This document shows positions 44,207 to 53,480 of a stretch of DNA of 64,000 nucleotides, piece after piece; positions within the stretch are counted from its first letter, which is position 1; every line of letters begins with the position of its first letter. The notes beneath the pieces were generated by a model. The model had not been told where the DNA came from. It saw nothing but the letters and a program-made list of their open reading frames with translations, and ran no database searches. The DNA is from W1P20-047 sp045118335 (GTDB taxonomy: Bacteria > Actinomycetota > Coriobacteriia > Coriobacteriales > Eggerthellaceae), in NCBI GenBank assembly GCA_045118335.1, contig JBGUXY010000075.1, positions 1 to 64,000 of the forward strand, in the 5' to 3' direction. Made by a program: the position numbers and the translations under genes.

Positions 44207-47200
44207 CTATCCCTCTGCCTCGTCGGGTAGTATCGGAGCGCAGACGCGTGCTTTGAGTTCCTGCTCGGAGCTGCCGAGCACCCACTGGCAAAACGCCTGG
44301 AACACTTCCATTTCATCGAGCCCTTCACGATAGCGCACGCTGTCGGTGAGTTCCACCTTGGTTTCGGCATTCACCACACGGATAGCACGCAGGCGGTCGC
44401 CCTCTTCGGTAGAGCGGGTCTCGATAAGACCCAGCTCGCGGAACACGGCCACACCGCACGCCACGCTCGCCTCGCTGATGCGCTTGGTGCCGAAGCGCAC
44501 GTTGCAGGCGTTGGCAACGTCGGCATTCGATGCGGTGAAAGGGTGCTCGCCCGATTGATGCTGCATGGCCCGCAGCTCGCGATACACGCAGGCCAAGGCA
44601 TCGTGGTCGGGCGTCGATTCCATCAGGATATGCTGGTTGATTCCCGCATCGTCCCTTCCAAACAGCAGGTGGATGACCGCCTTCTGGCCATCGCGGCCTG
44701 CACGTCCGCTCATCTGGTTGAACTCGACTTCGTTGAACGGCATGTGATAGAGCACCACGTTGCGGATGTCGGGAATGTTCACCCCTTCCCCGAAAGCCGA
44801 GGTGGAAACGAGCACCTGGAGCCCTCCCGTGCGAAACATCTCCTCGATTCGCATGCGCTCCTTGCGGCCGAGCCCTGCGTTGTAGAAGCCTATGAACGGT
44901 GCGATATGGGGCACCAGCTTGCGGAGCTGCCGGGCAAGAATCACCGATTGCTGGCGGGAGTTAACGTAGATGACCGTCTTTTCGCCAGAAGCGATGAGGC
45001 TGGCCAGATATGTTTCGCGCTGGCGCATGTTGCGCCGGTCGTCCAGCTGCAGGTTTTCGCGGCTGCTCCGGTCGAGCACGAGCCTGGTTACACCCAAGGC
45101 TCCCTCGATATCGGCCGCGATGGCCGAATCGGCTGTGGCGGTAAGCGCCAGGACCAACGGGGATCCCAGCTGCTCGATGACGCGCGAGAAGCTCGTATAC
45201 GCCGGGCGATTGCCCGCCTTTGCCAGGCCGATGTGATGCGCCTCGTCCACCACCACGAACCCGATGCGCCCGGTGCGCGCGAACTCTTCGGCATGGATGC
45301 TTAGGAATTCGGGGGTGGTGAGCACGATATCGACTCCACCCGAGGCCATGTGGCCGAAAATCGTTCGACGCTCCTCGGGCGTGGATTCGCCCGTGAGCAC
45401 CTCGCATGAAATGCCGAAGCGTTCCAGTGCGCGGCTTAGGTGGAATGCCTGGTCGGCGATGAGCGCACGCAACGGGTAAACGAACAGGCTCACCTCTCGC
45501 CGCCCCAAGGCGCGTTCTGCCGCGAACGCGTGGAACGTGAGCGACTTGCCACGCCCCGTAGCCATGACGGTGAGCACCGAATGACCTTCTTCCAAGGCCT
45601 GCAGCACTTCGCGCTGGGCATCGAAGAGCTCTCCCTCGCCGATGAGCGCATGCACGATTTCGGTGCGCAGCCCCTCGGGATCTGCGGCAGCGCGAGCTTC
45701 CCACTTGCGACGGTTGCATTCGAGACGGGCTTCTTGTTCCTGCAGGTCTTCGGGCAGTTCCACGTCATCTGCCACCAGCTCGTCATCGCCTGTGGCATAC
45801 AGATCGGCGACGAAGTCCAACTGATCGGGGTCGATGCACGCTTCCATTGCCGCGCACAACCGTACGGGCGCCACCGAGCGCAGCATCGCCTTCACCGACT
45901 TGCGGCCGCGCCATTCGTCCACCTGCGCCTCGAAAGCCGCGTTCACCACGCTGTCGGTGCTCATGAGCATGTCGATGTCCGAACAGTGGAACATGATACC
46001 CGAAACGCTGTGGCAGCCATCGGTGAGCACACACGAGAAATGGTTCTTGTCGGTACCCACCGCGCGGCACTTCGTGAGCAGCACGCCACGGGCTAGGTAT
46101 CGCGGTTGGCGGTTTTCCTGCCCGAAGGGCGCGAGCATGTCGAGCGCTGACACGTTCTCGATCGTGAGCTCCCCCAAATCCACGCACGCATCGATGTCGA
46201 TGCGCGGGTGGAAGTTCTCGTCAGGCAACGTGTCCATGTGCTCGCATAGCCGCTCCGAAAACTCCTGCAGGCGATTGGCGGGAAGCGTAACGCCCACTGC
46301 CGCCTCGTGTCCGCCGAACCGGGTGAGCATATCCGAGCAGCTTTCCACGGCCTTGAACAAGTTCACCTGCCCCACGCTGCGTCCCGAACCGCGGGCCGAC
46401 CCGTCTTCGTCGATGGTGAACAGGATTACCGGCACGCCATAGGTGCGCACCAGACGGCTCGCGACGATGCCCTTCACCCCTTCGTGCCAGCCATCGCCAG
46501 ACACGACCAGCGCACGTTGCCCATGATAGGTCTCCTGAGCTTGCGACATGGCTATCTCGACCAGCTCGGACTCGATGGCGCGACGGTGGTCGTTCACCGC
46601 TTCCAGCTCTGCAGCCAGGCGATGTGCCTCGTCGAAGTCGTCGGTGAGCAGCAACTCGAGTGAGAGCTGGGCATCGCCCATGCGCCCAGCAGCATTCAAG
46701 CGCGGGATGACGCTGAAGGAAAGCGATGTCGAAGCCACGGGCTTGTCGGAAGCGCCCGCGCAGGCAAGCAGCGCCGCGATGCAGGGACGGGGTGCCTCGT
46801 TCATCTTCGCCACGCCATCGGCCACCAGGGCGCGGTTGTCCTCGCGCATGGGCATGAGATCGGCGATGGTGCCCAATGCGGCGAAATCGGTGTACTCCCT
46901 CCACAGGTGCGGTTGTCCGAAACGGGAACCCAGCGCCTGCATCACCTTCAATGCCACGCCCACGCCAGCCAAGATCTCGAGCGGGGAATCCTCTTCGGCC
47001 TTCGGGTCGCACACCGGGACGTCCACCGGAACCAGGTCGGCCGGTTCGTGGTGGTCGGTGATGAAGACCTCGACGCCACGACGCTGCAAGACCTTCACCT
47101 CTTCACGGCAGGCGATGCCGCAATCCACGGTCACCAACACGTCCGGGCTGCTGAGCATGGCGCGTTCGATTGCCGACTCGGTGAGCCCATAGCCCTCGTC

Positions 47201-47551
47201 GCTTCTACGCGGGATGAAGGGGACCACATCTGCCCCCAGTTCGCGCAGGCCACGGGTCATCACCGTGGTGGCGGAAATGCCATCCAAATCGAAGTCCCCG
47301 AAGACCATGATCCGCCTTCCCATGCGGATGGCCGACTCCAGTCCTTCGACCACATCGCGCAAACCCCGTATTTCATAGGGGTTGCGCCAATCGCGTTCGA
47401 GCGACGGATTCAAAAACTCGTAAGCATCTTGAATGGTGCAAATGCCGCGCGCAGCTAGAGTTGTGGCTATGAACCGGGGAATGCCCAGGTTCTTCTGCAG
47501 GATATCAACGGCGGAACCGTCCGCCGGCAAGATATTGAACCGTGCTGACAT
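44207..47551 (-). CDS. RecJ exonuclease - RecQ-like helicase fusion
   Basis: One frame of 1114 residues joins two repair enzymes. Residues 1-560 are RecJ: VFGDFDLDGISATTV (DxDxDG motif, about 83-97), VTVDCGI, ITDHHEP, HEGVKGIVASRL and FGGHEAAVG. After a helical linker (about 600-650) comes a superfamily 2 helicase resembling RecQ: VMATGRGKSL (motif I, about 663), VVDEAHHIG (DEAH, about 768), LALTATADS, and QMSGRAGRDG (motif VI, about 950). A C-terminal helical/winged region completes it. RecQ unwinds 3'-5' and RecJ digests the 5' strand, so the fusion could resect DNA ends by itself. The stop abuts the rel start. The helicase lacks an obvious RecQ zinc cluster. Confidence 0.93.
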   Translation of the reverse strand: MSARFNILPADGSAVDILQKNLGIPRFIATTLAARGICTIQDAYEFLNPSLERDWRNPYEIRGLRDVVEGLESAIRMGRRIMVFGDFDLDGISATTVMTRGLRELGADVVPFIPRRSDEGYGLTESAIERAMLSSPDVLVTVDCGIACREEVKVLQRRGVEVFITDHHEPADLVPVDVPVCDPKAEEDSPLEILAGVGVALKVMQALGSRFGQPHLWREYTDFAALGTIADLMPMREDNRALVADGVAKMNEAPRPCIAALLACAGASDKPVASTSLSFSVIPRLNAAGRMGDAQLSLELLLTDDFDEAHRLAAELEAVNDHRRAIESELVEIAMSQAQETYHGQRALVVSGDGWHEGVKGIVASRLVRTYGVPVILFTIDEDGSARGSGRSVGQVNLFKAVESCSDMLTRFGGHEAAVGVTLPANRLQEFSERLCEHMDTLPDENFHPRIDIDACVDLGELTIENVSALDMLAPFGQENRQPRYLARGVLLTKCRAVGTDKNHFSCVLTDGCHSVSGIMFHCSDIDMLMSTDSVVNAAFEAQVDEWRGRKSVKAMLRSVAPVRLCAAMEACIDPDQLDFVADLYATGDDELVADDVELPEDLQEQEARLECNRRKWEARAAADPEGLRTEIVHALIGEGELFDAQREVLQALEEGHSVLTVMATGRGKSLTFHAFAAERALGRREVSLFVYPLRALIADQAFHLSRALERFGISCEVLTGESTPEERRTIFGHMASGGVDIVLTTPEFLSIHAEEFARTGRIGFVVVDEAHHIGLAKAGNRPAYTSFSRVIEQLGSPLVLALTATADSAIAADIEGALGVTRLVLDRSSRENLQLDDRRNMRQRETYLASLIASGEKTVIYVNSRQQSVILARQLRKLVPHIAPFIGFYNAGLGRKERMRIEEMFRTGGLQVLVSTSAFGEGVNIPDIRNVVLYHMPFNEVEFNQMSGRAGRDGQKAVIHLLFGRDDAGINQHILMESTPDHDALACVYRELRAMQHQSGEHPFTASNADVANACNVRFGTKRISEASVACGVAVFRELGLIETRSTEEGDRLRAIRVVNAETKVELTDSVRYREGLDEMEVFQAFCQWVLGSSEQELKARVCAPILPDEAEG

Positions 47552-47647
47552 GGGGTTACCTATTCGCTTTTCGTGCTATGTCTCACACGGTATTGTCTCA
47601 CAAACCATGCAAGTGCGCCACCCAGTTCCACGGCACGCATTGCAAAG

Positions 47648-47678
47648 CGAAGGAGACGCACAGCCTGCATCTCCTTCG
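47648..47678. terminator. Hairpin downstream of prs
   Basis: Nine-base arms cgaaggaga/tctccttcg enclose a 13-base loop. On the minus strand it follows the prs stop and precedes recJ-recQ. A T-poor tail makes termination uncertain. Confidence 0.5.
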
Positions 47679-47712
47679 TGTTTGCGTCGATCGTTCGCTT
47701 TTTAAGCCATGC

Positions 47713-48690
47713 CTAGAGTGCGAAATCCGGATCGAAGAGATTGGAAATGGACCCGTTGCTGTAGACGCAGCTGATGGCGCGTGCGAACAGCGGAGCCACC
47801 GAGACCACCTTGATCTTGCCGTTTAGGCGCTCGGCGGGAACGGGAATGGTGTTGCACACCACCACTTCCTCGATCGGGGCATCTTCCAAGCGCTCGTATG
47901 CCGGACCGCTGAGGACAGGGTGCGTGGCGCATACGTACACCTTGTCGGCACCGCGCGCCTTGAGCGTGCGAACCGCGGCCGCCACCGAACCGGCAGTGTC
48001 GATCATGTCATCGTTGAGAATGCATATCTTGCCCTTGACGTCGCCGATGAGTGCAGTGATTTCCGCCTGGTTGTGCTTTGGACGACCCTTGTGCATGATG
48101 GCCAGATCGGCCTCCATGATGTCGGCAAGCTTCTTCGCGGCCTTCGCACGCCCCAGGTCGGGACTGATCACGCACAGAGTCTCGGGGTCGAAGTTCTTCC
48201 CCTTGAAGTAATCGGCCATGACGTTGAGCGCCGTCAGATGGTTCACCGGAATGTCGAAGAAGCCCTGGATCTGGCCCTGATGCAAGTCGATGGTGATGAT
48301 GCGATTCACGCCTGCCACCGTCAGCAAGTCGGCGACGAGTTTCGCCGTGATGGGCTCGCGGGGAGACGCCTTTCGATCCTGACGTGAATAGCCGTAATGT
48401 GCGATTACGGCGGTGATGGTGCGAGCAGAAGCGCGCTTGGCGGCATCCGCCATGATGAGAAGCTCCATGAGCGCATCGTTGACATGCTCGCCCGCCACGG
48501 ATTGAATCAAGAACACGTCTGCGCCACGGATGCTTTCCAGGTAACGAGCGTAGATCTCGCCATTGGAAAACTTCTCGAGCCTTACCTTGCCCAAGGTGAT
48601 GTCCAGGCATTCGGCTATTTCATTGGCAAGCTCTGGGTTCACGGAACCCGAGAAGACGGCCATGGTCTTTTTCATTTCGTTGCTGATCAA
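47713..48690 (-). CDS. prs: Ribose-phosphate pyrophosphokinase
   Basis: Enzyme of 325 residues that makes PRPP from ribose 5-phosphate and ATP for purine, pyrimidine, His and Trp synthesis. FSNGEIYARYLESIRGADVFL, ITAKLVADLLTVAG, DLHQGQIQGFFDIPVNHL and the PRPP loop ILNDDMIDTAGSV are all present. It starts at TTG 48690, five bases after GGGGG; ATG 48675 is an alternative. It follows glmU by 149 bases, a common pair because both feed UDP-sugar and nucleotide pools. Confidence 0.95.
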   Translation of the reverse strand: MISNEMKKTMAVFSGSVNPELANEIAECLDITLGKVRLEKFSNGEIYARYLESIRGADVFLIQSVAGEHVNDALMELLIMADAAKRASARTITAVIAHYGYSRQDRKASPREPITAKLVADLLTVAGVNRIITIDLHQGQIQGFFDIPVNHLTALNVMADYFKGKNFDPETLCVISPDLGRAKAAKKLADIMEADLAIMHKGRPKHNQAEITALIGDVKGKICILNDDMIDTAGSVAAAVRTLKARGADKVYVCATHPVLSGPAYERLEDAPIEEVVVCNTIPVPAERLNGKIKVVSVAPLFARAISCVYSNGSISNLFDPDFAL

Positions 48691-48839
48691 TGTTACCCCC
48701 TGTTTCGATCTGCATTCACGGCCATTCTAGCGCCATTTCATGTGGAATGTCCCACTTAACCTAGTTTTTACCCGCAAAACGATAGCTCATCCGGGTTAGG
48801 AGCGACTGCCGTTTCCCCGCCTTCGCTTACATGAGCTCG

Positions 48840-49838
48840 TTAGGGCAGGCAAGCGCGCGGACCGCACGTGCTGCCATCGTCGATAGCTGCTTTGATGGCA
48901 ATCGTTTCGTCCACCACGCAACCTTCGCCCACCACGGTATCGACAAGGCGGGTGTTTGGGCCAATCACGCTGCCCGAACCCACCTGCGTCGTGCCCAGGA
49001 GCATACACTGGGGCAAGATTTCGACATCTTGGCCAAGACGCACATCGGGGCCGATCCACGCAGATGTCGGATCCCACAAGCTCACGCCTGCCAGCATATG
49101 GGCGGTGTTGATGCGCTGCTGCATGATGCGCGTGGCTTCGGCCAGCTGAACGCGGGTGTTGACGCCCAGGCATTCGTTGATGTCGACCGCTTTTACGCCC
49201 ACCACGTTGCGACCGTCGGCACGTGCGATCTCGATCACGTCGGTGAGGTAGAACTCGCCCTGGGCGTTCTCGTTCGAAACGCGGTTGAGCGCATCGAACA
49301 GGTAGCGGGCGTCGAAGCAGTAGAACCCGGAGTTGCATTCGGTGATGGCAGCCTGCGTGGGAGTGCAGTCCTTTTGCTCTACGATGCGCAGCACCTGATC
49401 GTTCTGGTCGCGGACGATGCGGCCATACCCGTAGGGGTTGTCGACCGCCATCGTGAGTACGACTACAGCGGCATCTGCCTCCTCGCGGGCGTTGGCTAGC
49501 TGGGCTATCGTTTCCGCGGTGATCAACGGGCAATCGCCGGAAAGCACCAGCAACGAGCCTTCCATATGCTCGCATGCCACACGACAGCTGTTCACGGCAT
49601 CGGCCGTGCCGTTTTGCTGTTTTTGCTCTACCACCTGCGTATCGGCCTCTACCTTGGGCTGCACCACTTCGATTCCGTGGCCCAACACCGAAATAATCTC
49701 GCCGACACCCGCTTCGCGTGCCGCATCGATAACCCACCTGACGAGGGGCTTGCCCAATATCTCGTGAACCACCTTGGGCTTTGCAGACTTCATGCGCGTG
49801 CCGGAACCAGCAGCTAGAACAATGGCAGAAGCTTCCAT
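48840..49838 (-). CDS. glmU: Truncated GlmU: uridylyltransferase domain with shortened acetyltransferase domain
   Basis: Full GlmU has about 455 residues; this frame has 332. The N-terminal pyrophosphorylase domain is complete (VLAAGSGTRMKS, GDCPLITAET, ITECNSGFYCF, GEFYLTDVIEIA) and makes UDP-GlcNAc from GlcNAc-1-P and UTP. The left-handed beta-helix domain begins normally (about residue 250) but stops at DDGSTCGPRACLP, before the region that holds the acetyltransferase catalytic residues. No remnant of the missing 120 codons was found in the 149 bases before prs. AAAGGA precedes ATG 49838. GlcN-1-P acetylation must therefore come from another protein. Confidence 0.85.
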   Translation of the reverse strand: MEASAIVLAAGSGTRMKSAKPKVVHEILGKPLVRWVIDAAREAGVGEIISVLGHGIEVVQPKVEADTQVVEQKQQNGTADAVNSCRVACEHMEGSLLVLSGDCPLITAETIAQLANAREEADAAVVVLTMAVDNPYGYGRIVRDQNDQVLRIVEQKDCTPTQAAITECNSGFYCFDARYLFDALNRVSNENAQGEFYLTDVIEIARADGRNVVGVKAVDINECLGVNTRVQLAEATRIMQQRINTAHMLAGVSLWDPTSAWIGPDVRLGQDVEILPQCMLLGTTQVGSGSVIGPNTRLVDTVVGEGCVVDETIAIKAAIDDGSTCGPRACLP

Positions 49839-49870
49839 ATCTTCCTTTCGGGACGTATGTTCTTGTAAAG

Positions 49871-50764
49871 CTAGGATAGCGCGACGCAGAGTGCATCGAG
49901 CAAGGTGATCGCGTAGTGCTGTGCAGAGCGGCCCACGCCGGCATCTTCCCATTGGGTTCCCGGGAGACAGATGGCGATACGCGGTGGAACGGTGCTGGCA
50001 GCCGGAATCGCCGTCTTCAGGCGAAGGCTTAGCGTTGATTCGTCATCGAACGTGACGAAGGGAACGTTTTCCGAAGCCTCGTCTTCGCTGAGCACGATAT
50101 GCACCAGAAGCATCTCGCTATCGGGAGCCACCAGCAGCGATTCGGCGCTGATGATCTTCGATGCGGGGTTGGTTGCAAGCGATAGGTTCGACATGCGGGC
50201 AGCCACCGAACGGGTGAACTCGTCGGTGCCGAACAGGCACAGCGCATTGTTCTCCAGCACGTCTGCAGCACGGGCGAAGCCCATGTGCACGCTTTTCTGC
50301 GGGCCTTTCTTGCCCTCCCAGGAATGATGCAGGTTGGAGATGGCACGATAGGTGAAGGCACCTGCGATGCCGTCGGTGGGAAGGCCCATGTTCATCTGGA
50401 ACTTGCGCAACGCCTCTTCGGTGTATGCGCCGAAGATGCCGTCGTAGGCACCGCAGGAAAAGCCAAGGGCGTCTAGAGCCTGCTGCAGCTGCTTCACGTC
50501 GTTGCCGTGGAAGTAGGGCATGCGCAGATACAGCGTGCGGTCGCCCATGTTGAACGTGGCATCGAGCAACGCAGCCCAAAGCTTCTCGTCAACCTGCTTC
50601 GATTCGGGCAGGCCGTTCTCGGTGCAGAAATTGACGAGCGCCTGCTCGGTCGCTTCGTCGAACAAGCCAGTTATCTGGAATCTTTCCAAGAAGCCCAGGC
50701 TGGCAAGTTTGTTCTGCACGTCTTCGACGGCAGCACCGGTGTCGTTTTTCTGAATGAGTTCCAT
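49871..50764 (-). CDS. Protein with two peptidoglycan-binding domains and no signal peptide
   Basis: Protein of 297 residues. Two PG_binding_1-type repeats occupy about 4-70 (NDTGAAVEDVQNKLASLGFL) and 85-150 (GNDVKQLQQALDALGFSCGAYDGIFG). The rest, about 160-297, is an unrecognised alpha/beta domain that ends LGTQWEDAGVG then a helix. No signal peptide or membrane helix is visible, so the domain would act inside the cell or be released another way. It lies 32 bases upstream of glmU on the same strand, suggesting a cell-wall job such as sensing muropeptides or an N-acetylmuramoyl amidase-like role. The start has no clear binding site. Confidence 0.75.
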   Translation of the reverse strand: MELIQKNDTGAAVEDVQNKLASLGFLERFQITGLFDEATEQALVNFCTENGLPESKQVDEKLWAALLDATFNMGDRTLYLRMPYFHGNDVKQLQQALDALGFSCGAYDGIFGAYTEEALRKFQMNMGLPTDGIAGAFTYRAISNLHHSWEGKKGPQKSVHMGFARAADVLENNALCLFGTDEFTRSVAARMSNLSLATNPASKIISAESLLVAPDSEMLLVHIVLSEDEASENVPFVTFDDESTLSLRLKTAIPAASTVPPRIAICLPGTQWEDAGVGRSAQHYAITLLDALCVALS

Positions 50765-50969
50765 AAAGAAAATTGTACCTGGTTCGATTCGCTTGCGCAG
50801 ACACTTCCACACCATCGATAGAACACGGTCCCCCTTAAAGCAGCCTCTACCAAAGCCGCAGGCGTGGGCGTGCCCGGCATTTCAGAGCGCAAGCACCGCG
50901 GGCACCCTCGACCGCAACCTCGCATACTAGCGGATTCTCGTCATGAAGGACGTCCAAACAAGGGGGAAG

Positions 50970-52043
50970 CTATTTCAGCCTGTTCACGAACCAATCAGCC
51001 ATGGAGATGAGCAGGTCACGGGCGTTCGAGGGCTCGATGAGCTCGACGAGGCGGTTTTTGGCGATGCTCGTGAGGTTTTCGGCATACGCGCGGGCATAGT
51101 CGACGCTGCCGGATGCTTCCATGATGTCCACGGCTTCCTGCAGAACAGTCGGGTCCTTTTCCTTCGAGGAGAGGATTTCCACCAGTCGGTCACGATCAGC
51201 CGAGTTCTGCAGGGCGTGCACCACCACCATGGTGCGCTTGCCTTCGGTGATGTCGCTGCGGAAGTCTTTCTTCTTCGACTCTTCCCCACCGATGAGGTTG
51301 AGCAGGTCGTCTTGAATCTGGAAAGCCAAGCCGGTGTCGAGGCCGTAGTTGCGCAAACCCTCGATCTGCGCCTCGGTTCCACCGCCGACGATGGCGCCGA
51401 TGGCCAGAGGCACCGCGCCCGAATAATGCGCGGTCTTGTGCGTGGCCATCACCAGATAGTCTTCGAGCTTGATGTCGTAGCGGCCATCGCGCGCCCAGCC
51501 GATATCGAGGGCCTGGCCCTCGACGGTGCGCCGCGTCATGTCGATGAGCTCCTTCACCACGCGCACCTTGCAATCGTTATCCAGGCTCGGATCGTCAACC
51601 ACCGTGCCATTGACCATGGAAAGCCCCAAATCACCAGCGTTGATAGCAAGCCCGAGGCCTTCGGTAAGATGCAGGCAGGGCTCCCCCCGACGCAGTTCGG
51701 CTTCGTCGGCGATGTCGTCGTGGATGAGCGCTGCAGTGTGGAAGTGCTCGATAGCCGCAGCGGCGGATATGGCACGATCCATGTCGCCGCCCACGGCACG
51801 GCAAGCCGCGAAGGCGATGAGGGGACGATGACGCTTGCCGCCATTCTGGCTATAGCGCAGAAGCGGGCCGTAGAGGTAGCGGTTCATGTCGGGATGCGAC
51901 CCGACGGGTATGAACCAGTTCACCAGATCGCCCACCTCTGGGGCGAAGCGATCCAGGTACTCCTCGAACGAGGAGGGCTGGTTTTCAACCTTTTCCATGA
52001 TTTCGCGAATGCTCGCTGGTTTCGTATGCTTTATCACAGCCAA
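50970..52043 (-). CDS. Polyprenyl diphosphate synthase (trans type)
   Basis: Prenyl elongation enzyme of about 357 residues. The first aspartate-rich motif is LIHDDIADEAELRRG and the second is FQIQDDLLNL. GGKRHRPLI and KTAHYSGAVPLAIGA also fit. The product chain length (C15 to C40) cannot be read from sequence with confidence. It would use isoprenoid precursors from dxr and ispG and feed uppS or quinone synthesis. Start choice is uncertain: TTG 52043 has GGGAG seven bases upstream, TTG 52070 and ATG 51995 are alternatives. It heads a minus-strand block but its 150-base gap to the PG-binding gene may hold another promoter. Confidence 0.9.
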   Translation of the reverse strand: MAVIKHTKPASIREIMEKVENQPSSFEEYLDRFAPEVGDLVNWFIPVGSHPDMNRYLYGPLLRYSQNGGKRHRPLIAFAACRAVGGDMDRAISAAAAIEHFHTAALIHDDIADEAELRRGEPCLHLTEGLGLAINAGDLGLSMVNGTVVDDPSLDNDCKVRVVKELIDMTRRTVEGQALDIGWARDGRYDIKLEDYLVMATHKTAHYSGAVPLAIGAIVGGGTEAQIEGLRNYGLDTGLAFQIQDDLLNLIGGEESKKKDFRSDITEGKRTMVVVHALQNSADRDRLVEILSSKEKDPTVLQEAVDIMEASGSVDYARAYAENLTSIAKNRLVELIEPSNARDLLISMADWFVNRLK

Positions 52044-52387
52044 GACACCGCTCCCGAATGCCGTTTCCAATAGGTAAGTCTTGATAGTATAGCATTAGGC
52101 ATCAAACGCACCACGAGGGATATACCGCACACGTTCATGCGAAACCGCCACGATTGTCTTGCTGGGCAAGTAAGCTGTGCACAAAGCCGGCATCTCATGC
52201 GGCCAGAAGTCTGAGTTGTAGCACCTAGTTTGCATAATCAACAATATCGTCAAAATGTGGCGAAACGCGCAGGATGGCACTCTCGACCGTACAAATCGCA
52301 TGTAGTTGAGAGATAATAGCCAGCAGCTGGCGCCAATGCTGCACTGAAGCCAGACGATTCGAGCATCTGAGCCGATAAGGAGTAAAC
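52044..52387. other. Divergent intergenic region, prenyl synthase / lipase
   Basis: No gene is seen. A palindrome gccagcagctggc lies at about 52319-52331. The lipase ribosome binding site AAGGAG lies just before 52388. Promoters of both neighbours are expected here. Confidence 0.4.
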
Positions 52388-53314
52388 ATGTTGCACGAAG
52401 TGAAGTTCCCCTCATCCAACGGACGCGACGAGGTTGTGGGCTGGATCTACGTTCCCGCATGCGAAGCAGAGGGAGTCGTGCAACTGGTGCACGGGTTCGG
52501 CGAGCATTCGCGCCGTTACTTCCACATGATCGTGGCTTTGATGGACGCCGGGTTCATCGTGGCGGCAAACGACCACGTCGGACATGGCGCCACGGCTATC
52601 CTCAACGACACGTGGGGCGACTGGGGCGATGCCGGGCCGCATACCATGATGGAGGACGAGAAGCTGTTCAAAGACATTGTGTGCCAGAAATACCCCGACC
52701 TGCCCTATTTCATGTTCGGTCATTCCATGGGCTCCATGATCGCACGCGATTTCAGCGCGAAGTACGGAAGCGAGCTGCGTGGTGCCATCTACTGCGGCAC
52801 CACTGGCATTTTCCGCAACACCCAGCAGGTGAAAGACAAGCTCGATATCGTCATCGACGCAGGTGGCGCGCACGATTCCGACCCCGCCTTCGTGGCCGAG
52901 CTCATGGGATGGATGTTCAGCCGCTGCTCTGAAGGCGCGGCGCGCGGCAACGAATGGATCTGCCACGACCCTTACGTGCAGCGCGATCACGCCGAAGACC
53001 CCTTCGACGCCTTCACGCATCCTACCCACAACATTAGCCTGCGAGATTTCATCGACATGATGCTGTGCATCGAGGGCGAAGAATGGGCGCGCAAGGTGCC
53101 GATGAACCTGCCCATCCTGTGCATCGCCGGCGACCAGGACCCCGTGGGCAATTTCGGCGAGGGCGTGTACATGTGCGCGAACTGGCTGGTCGACACTGGC
53201 CATAACGTTACGACCAAGCTCTACAGCGGATACCGCCACGAAATCCACAACTACGACAACCTCAAGTTCGACGTGGAGGAAACCCTCATCAACTGGCTGA
53301 TGATGCAAATCTAG
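52388..53314 (+). CDS. Alpha/beta hydrolase, lysophospholipase/monoacylglycerol lipase type
   Basis: Soluble serine hydrolase of 308 residues. VQLVHGFGEHSRRY forms the oxyanion loop, FGHSMGSMIARDF carries the nucleophile in GHSMG, and IAGDQDPVGNFGEGV and GYRHEIHNY carry the late Asp and His. This HGFGEHxxRY form is typical of Hydrolase_4 lipases that cut monoacylglycerols or lysolipids. AAGGAGTAAAC precedes ATG 52388. A strong terminator lies at 53347-53371. It stands alone. Confidence 0.9.
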   Translation: MLHEVKFPSSNGRDEVVGWIYVPACEAEGVVQLVHGFGEHSRRYFHMIVALMDAGFIVAANDHVGHGATAILNDTWGDWGDAGPHTMMEDEKLFKDIVCQKYPDLPYFMFGHSMGSMIARDFSAKYGSELRGAIYCGTTGIFRNTQQVKDKLDIVIDAGGAHDSDPAFVAELMGWMFSRCSEGAARGNEWICHDPYVQRDHAEDPFDAFTHPTHNISLRDFIDMMLCIEGEEWARKVPMNLPILCIAGDQDPVGNFGEGVYMCANWLVDTGHNVTTKLYSGYRHEIHNYDNLKFDVEETLINWLMMQI

Positions 53315-53346
53315 GAAAGACGCCACAGAGCTACTATCGCTTCATG

Positions 53347-53371
53347 GGCTGAAAGGTTGTTCCTTTCAGCC
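53347..53371. terminator. Rho-independent terminator
   Basis: Perfect ten-base stem ggctgaaagg/cctttcagcc with a five-base loop and a tatttct tail, 33 bases after the lipase stop codon. Confidence 0.85.
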
Positions 53372-53480
53372 TATTTCTCGCACTGGAGGGGGGAGCTTTC
53401 CGCAGCCTGAACGGTCGGCTGCACGTAGCGTCTAACTCACGTACAGGCAGTGGACGGCATCTGCTCCCTGAACCGTGCCG

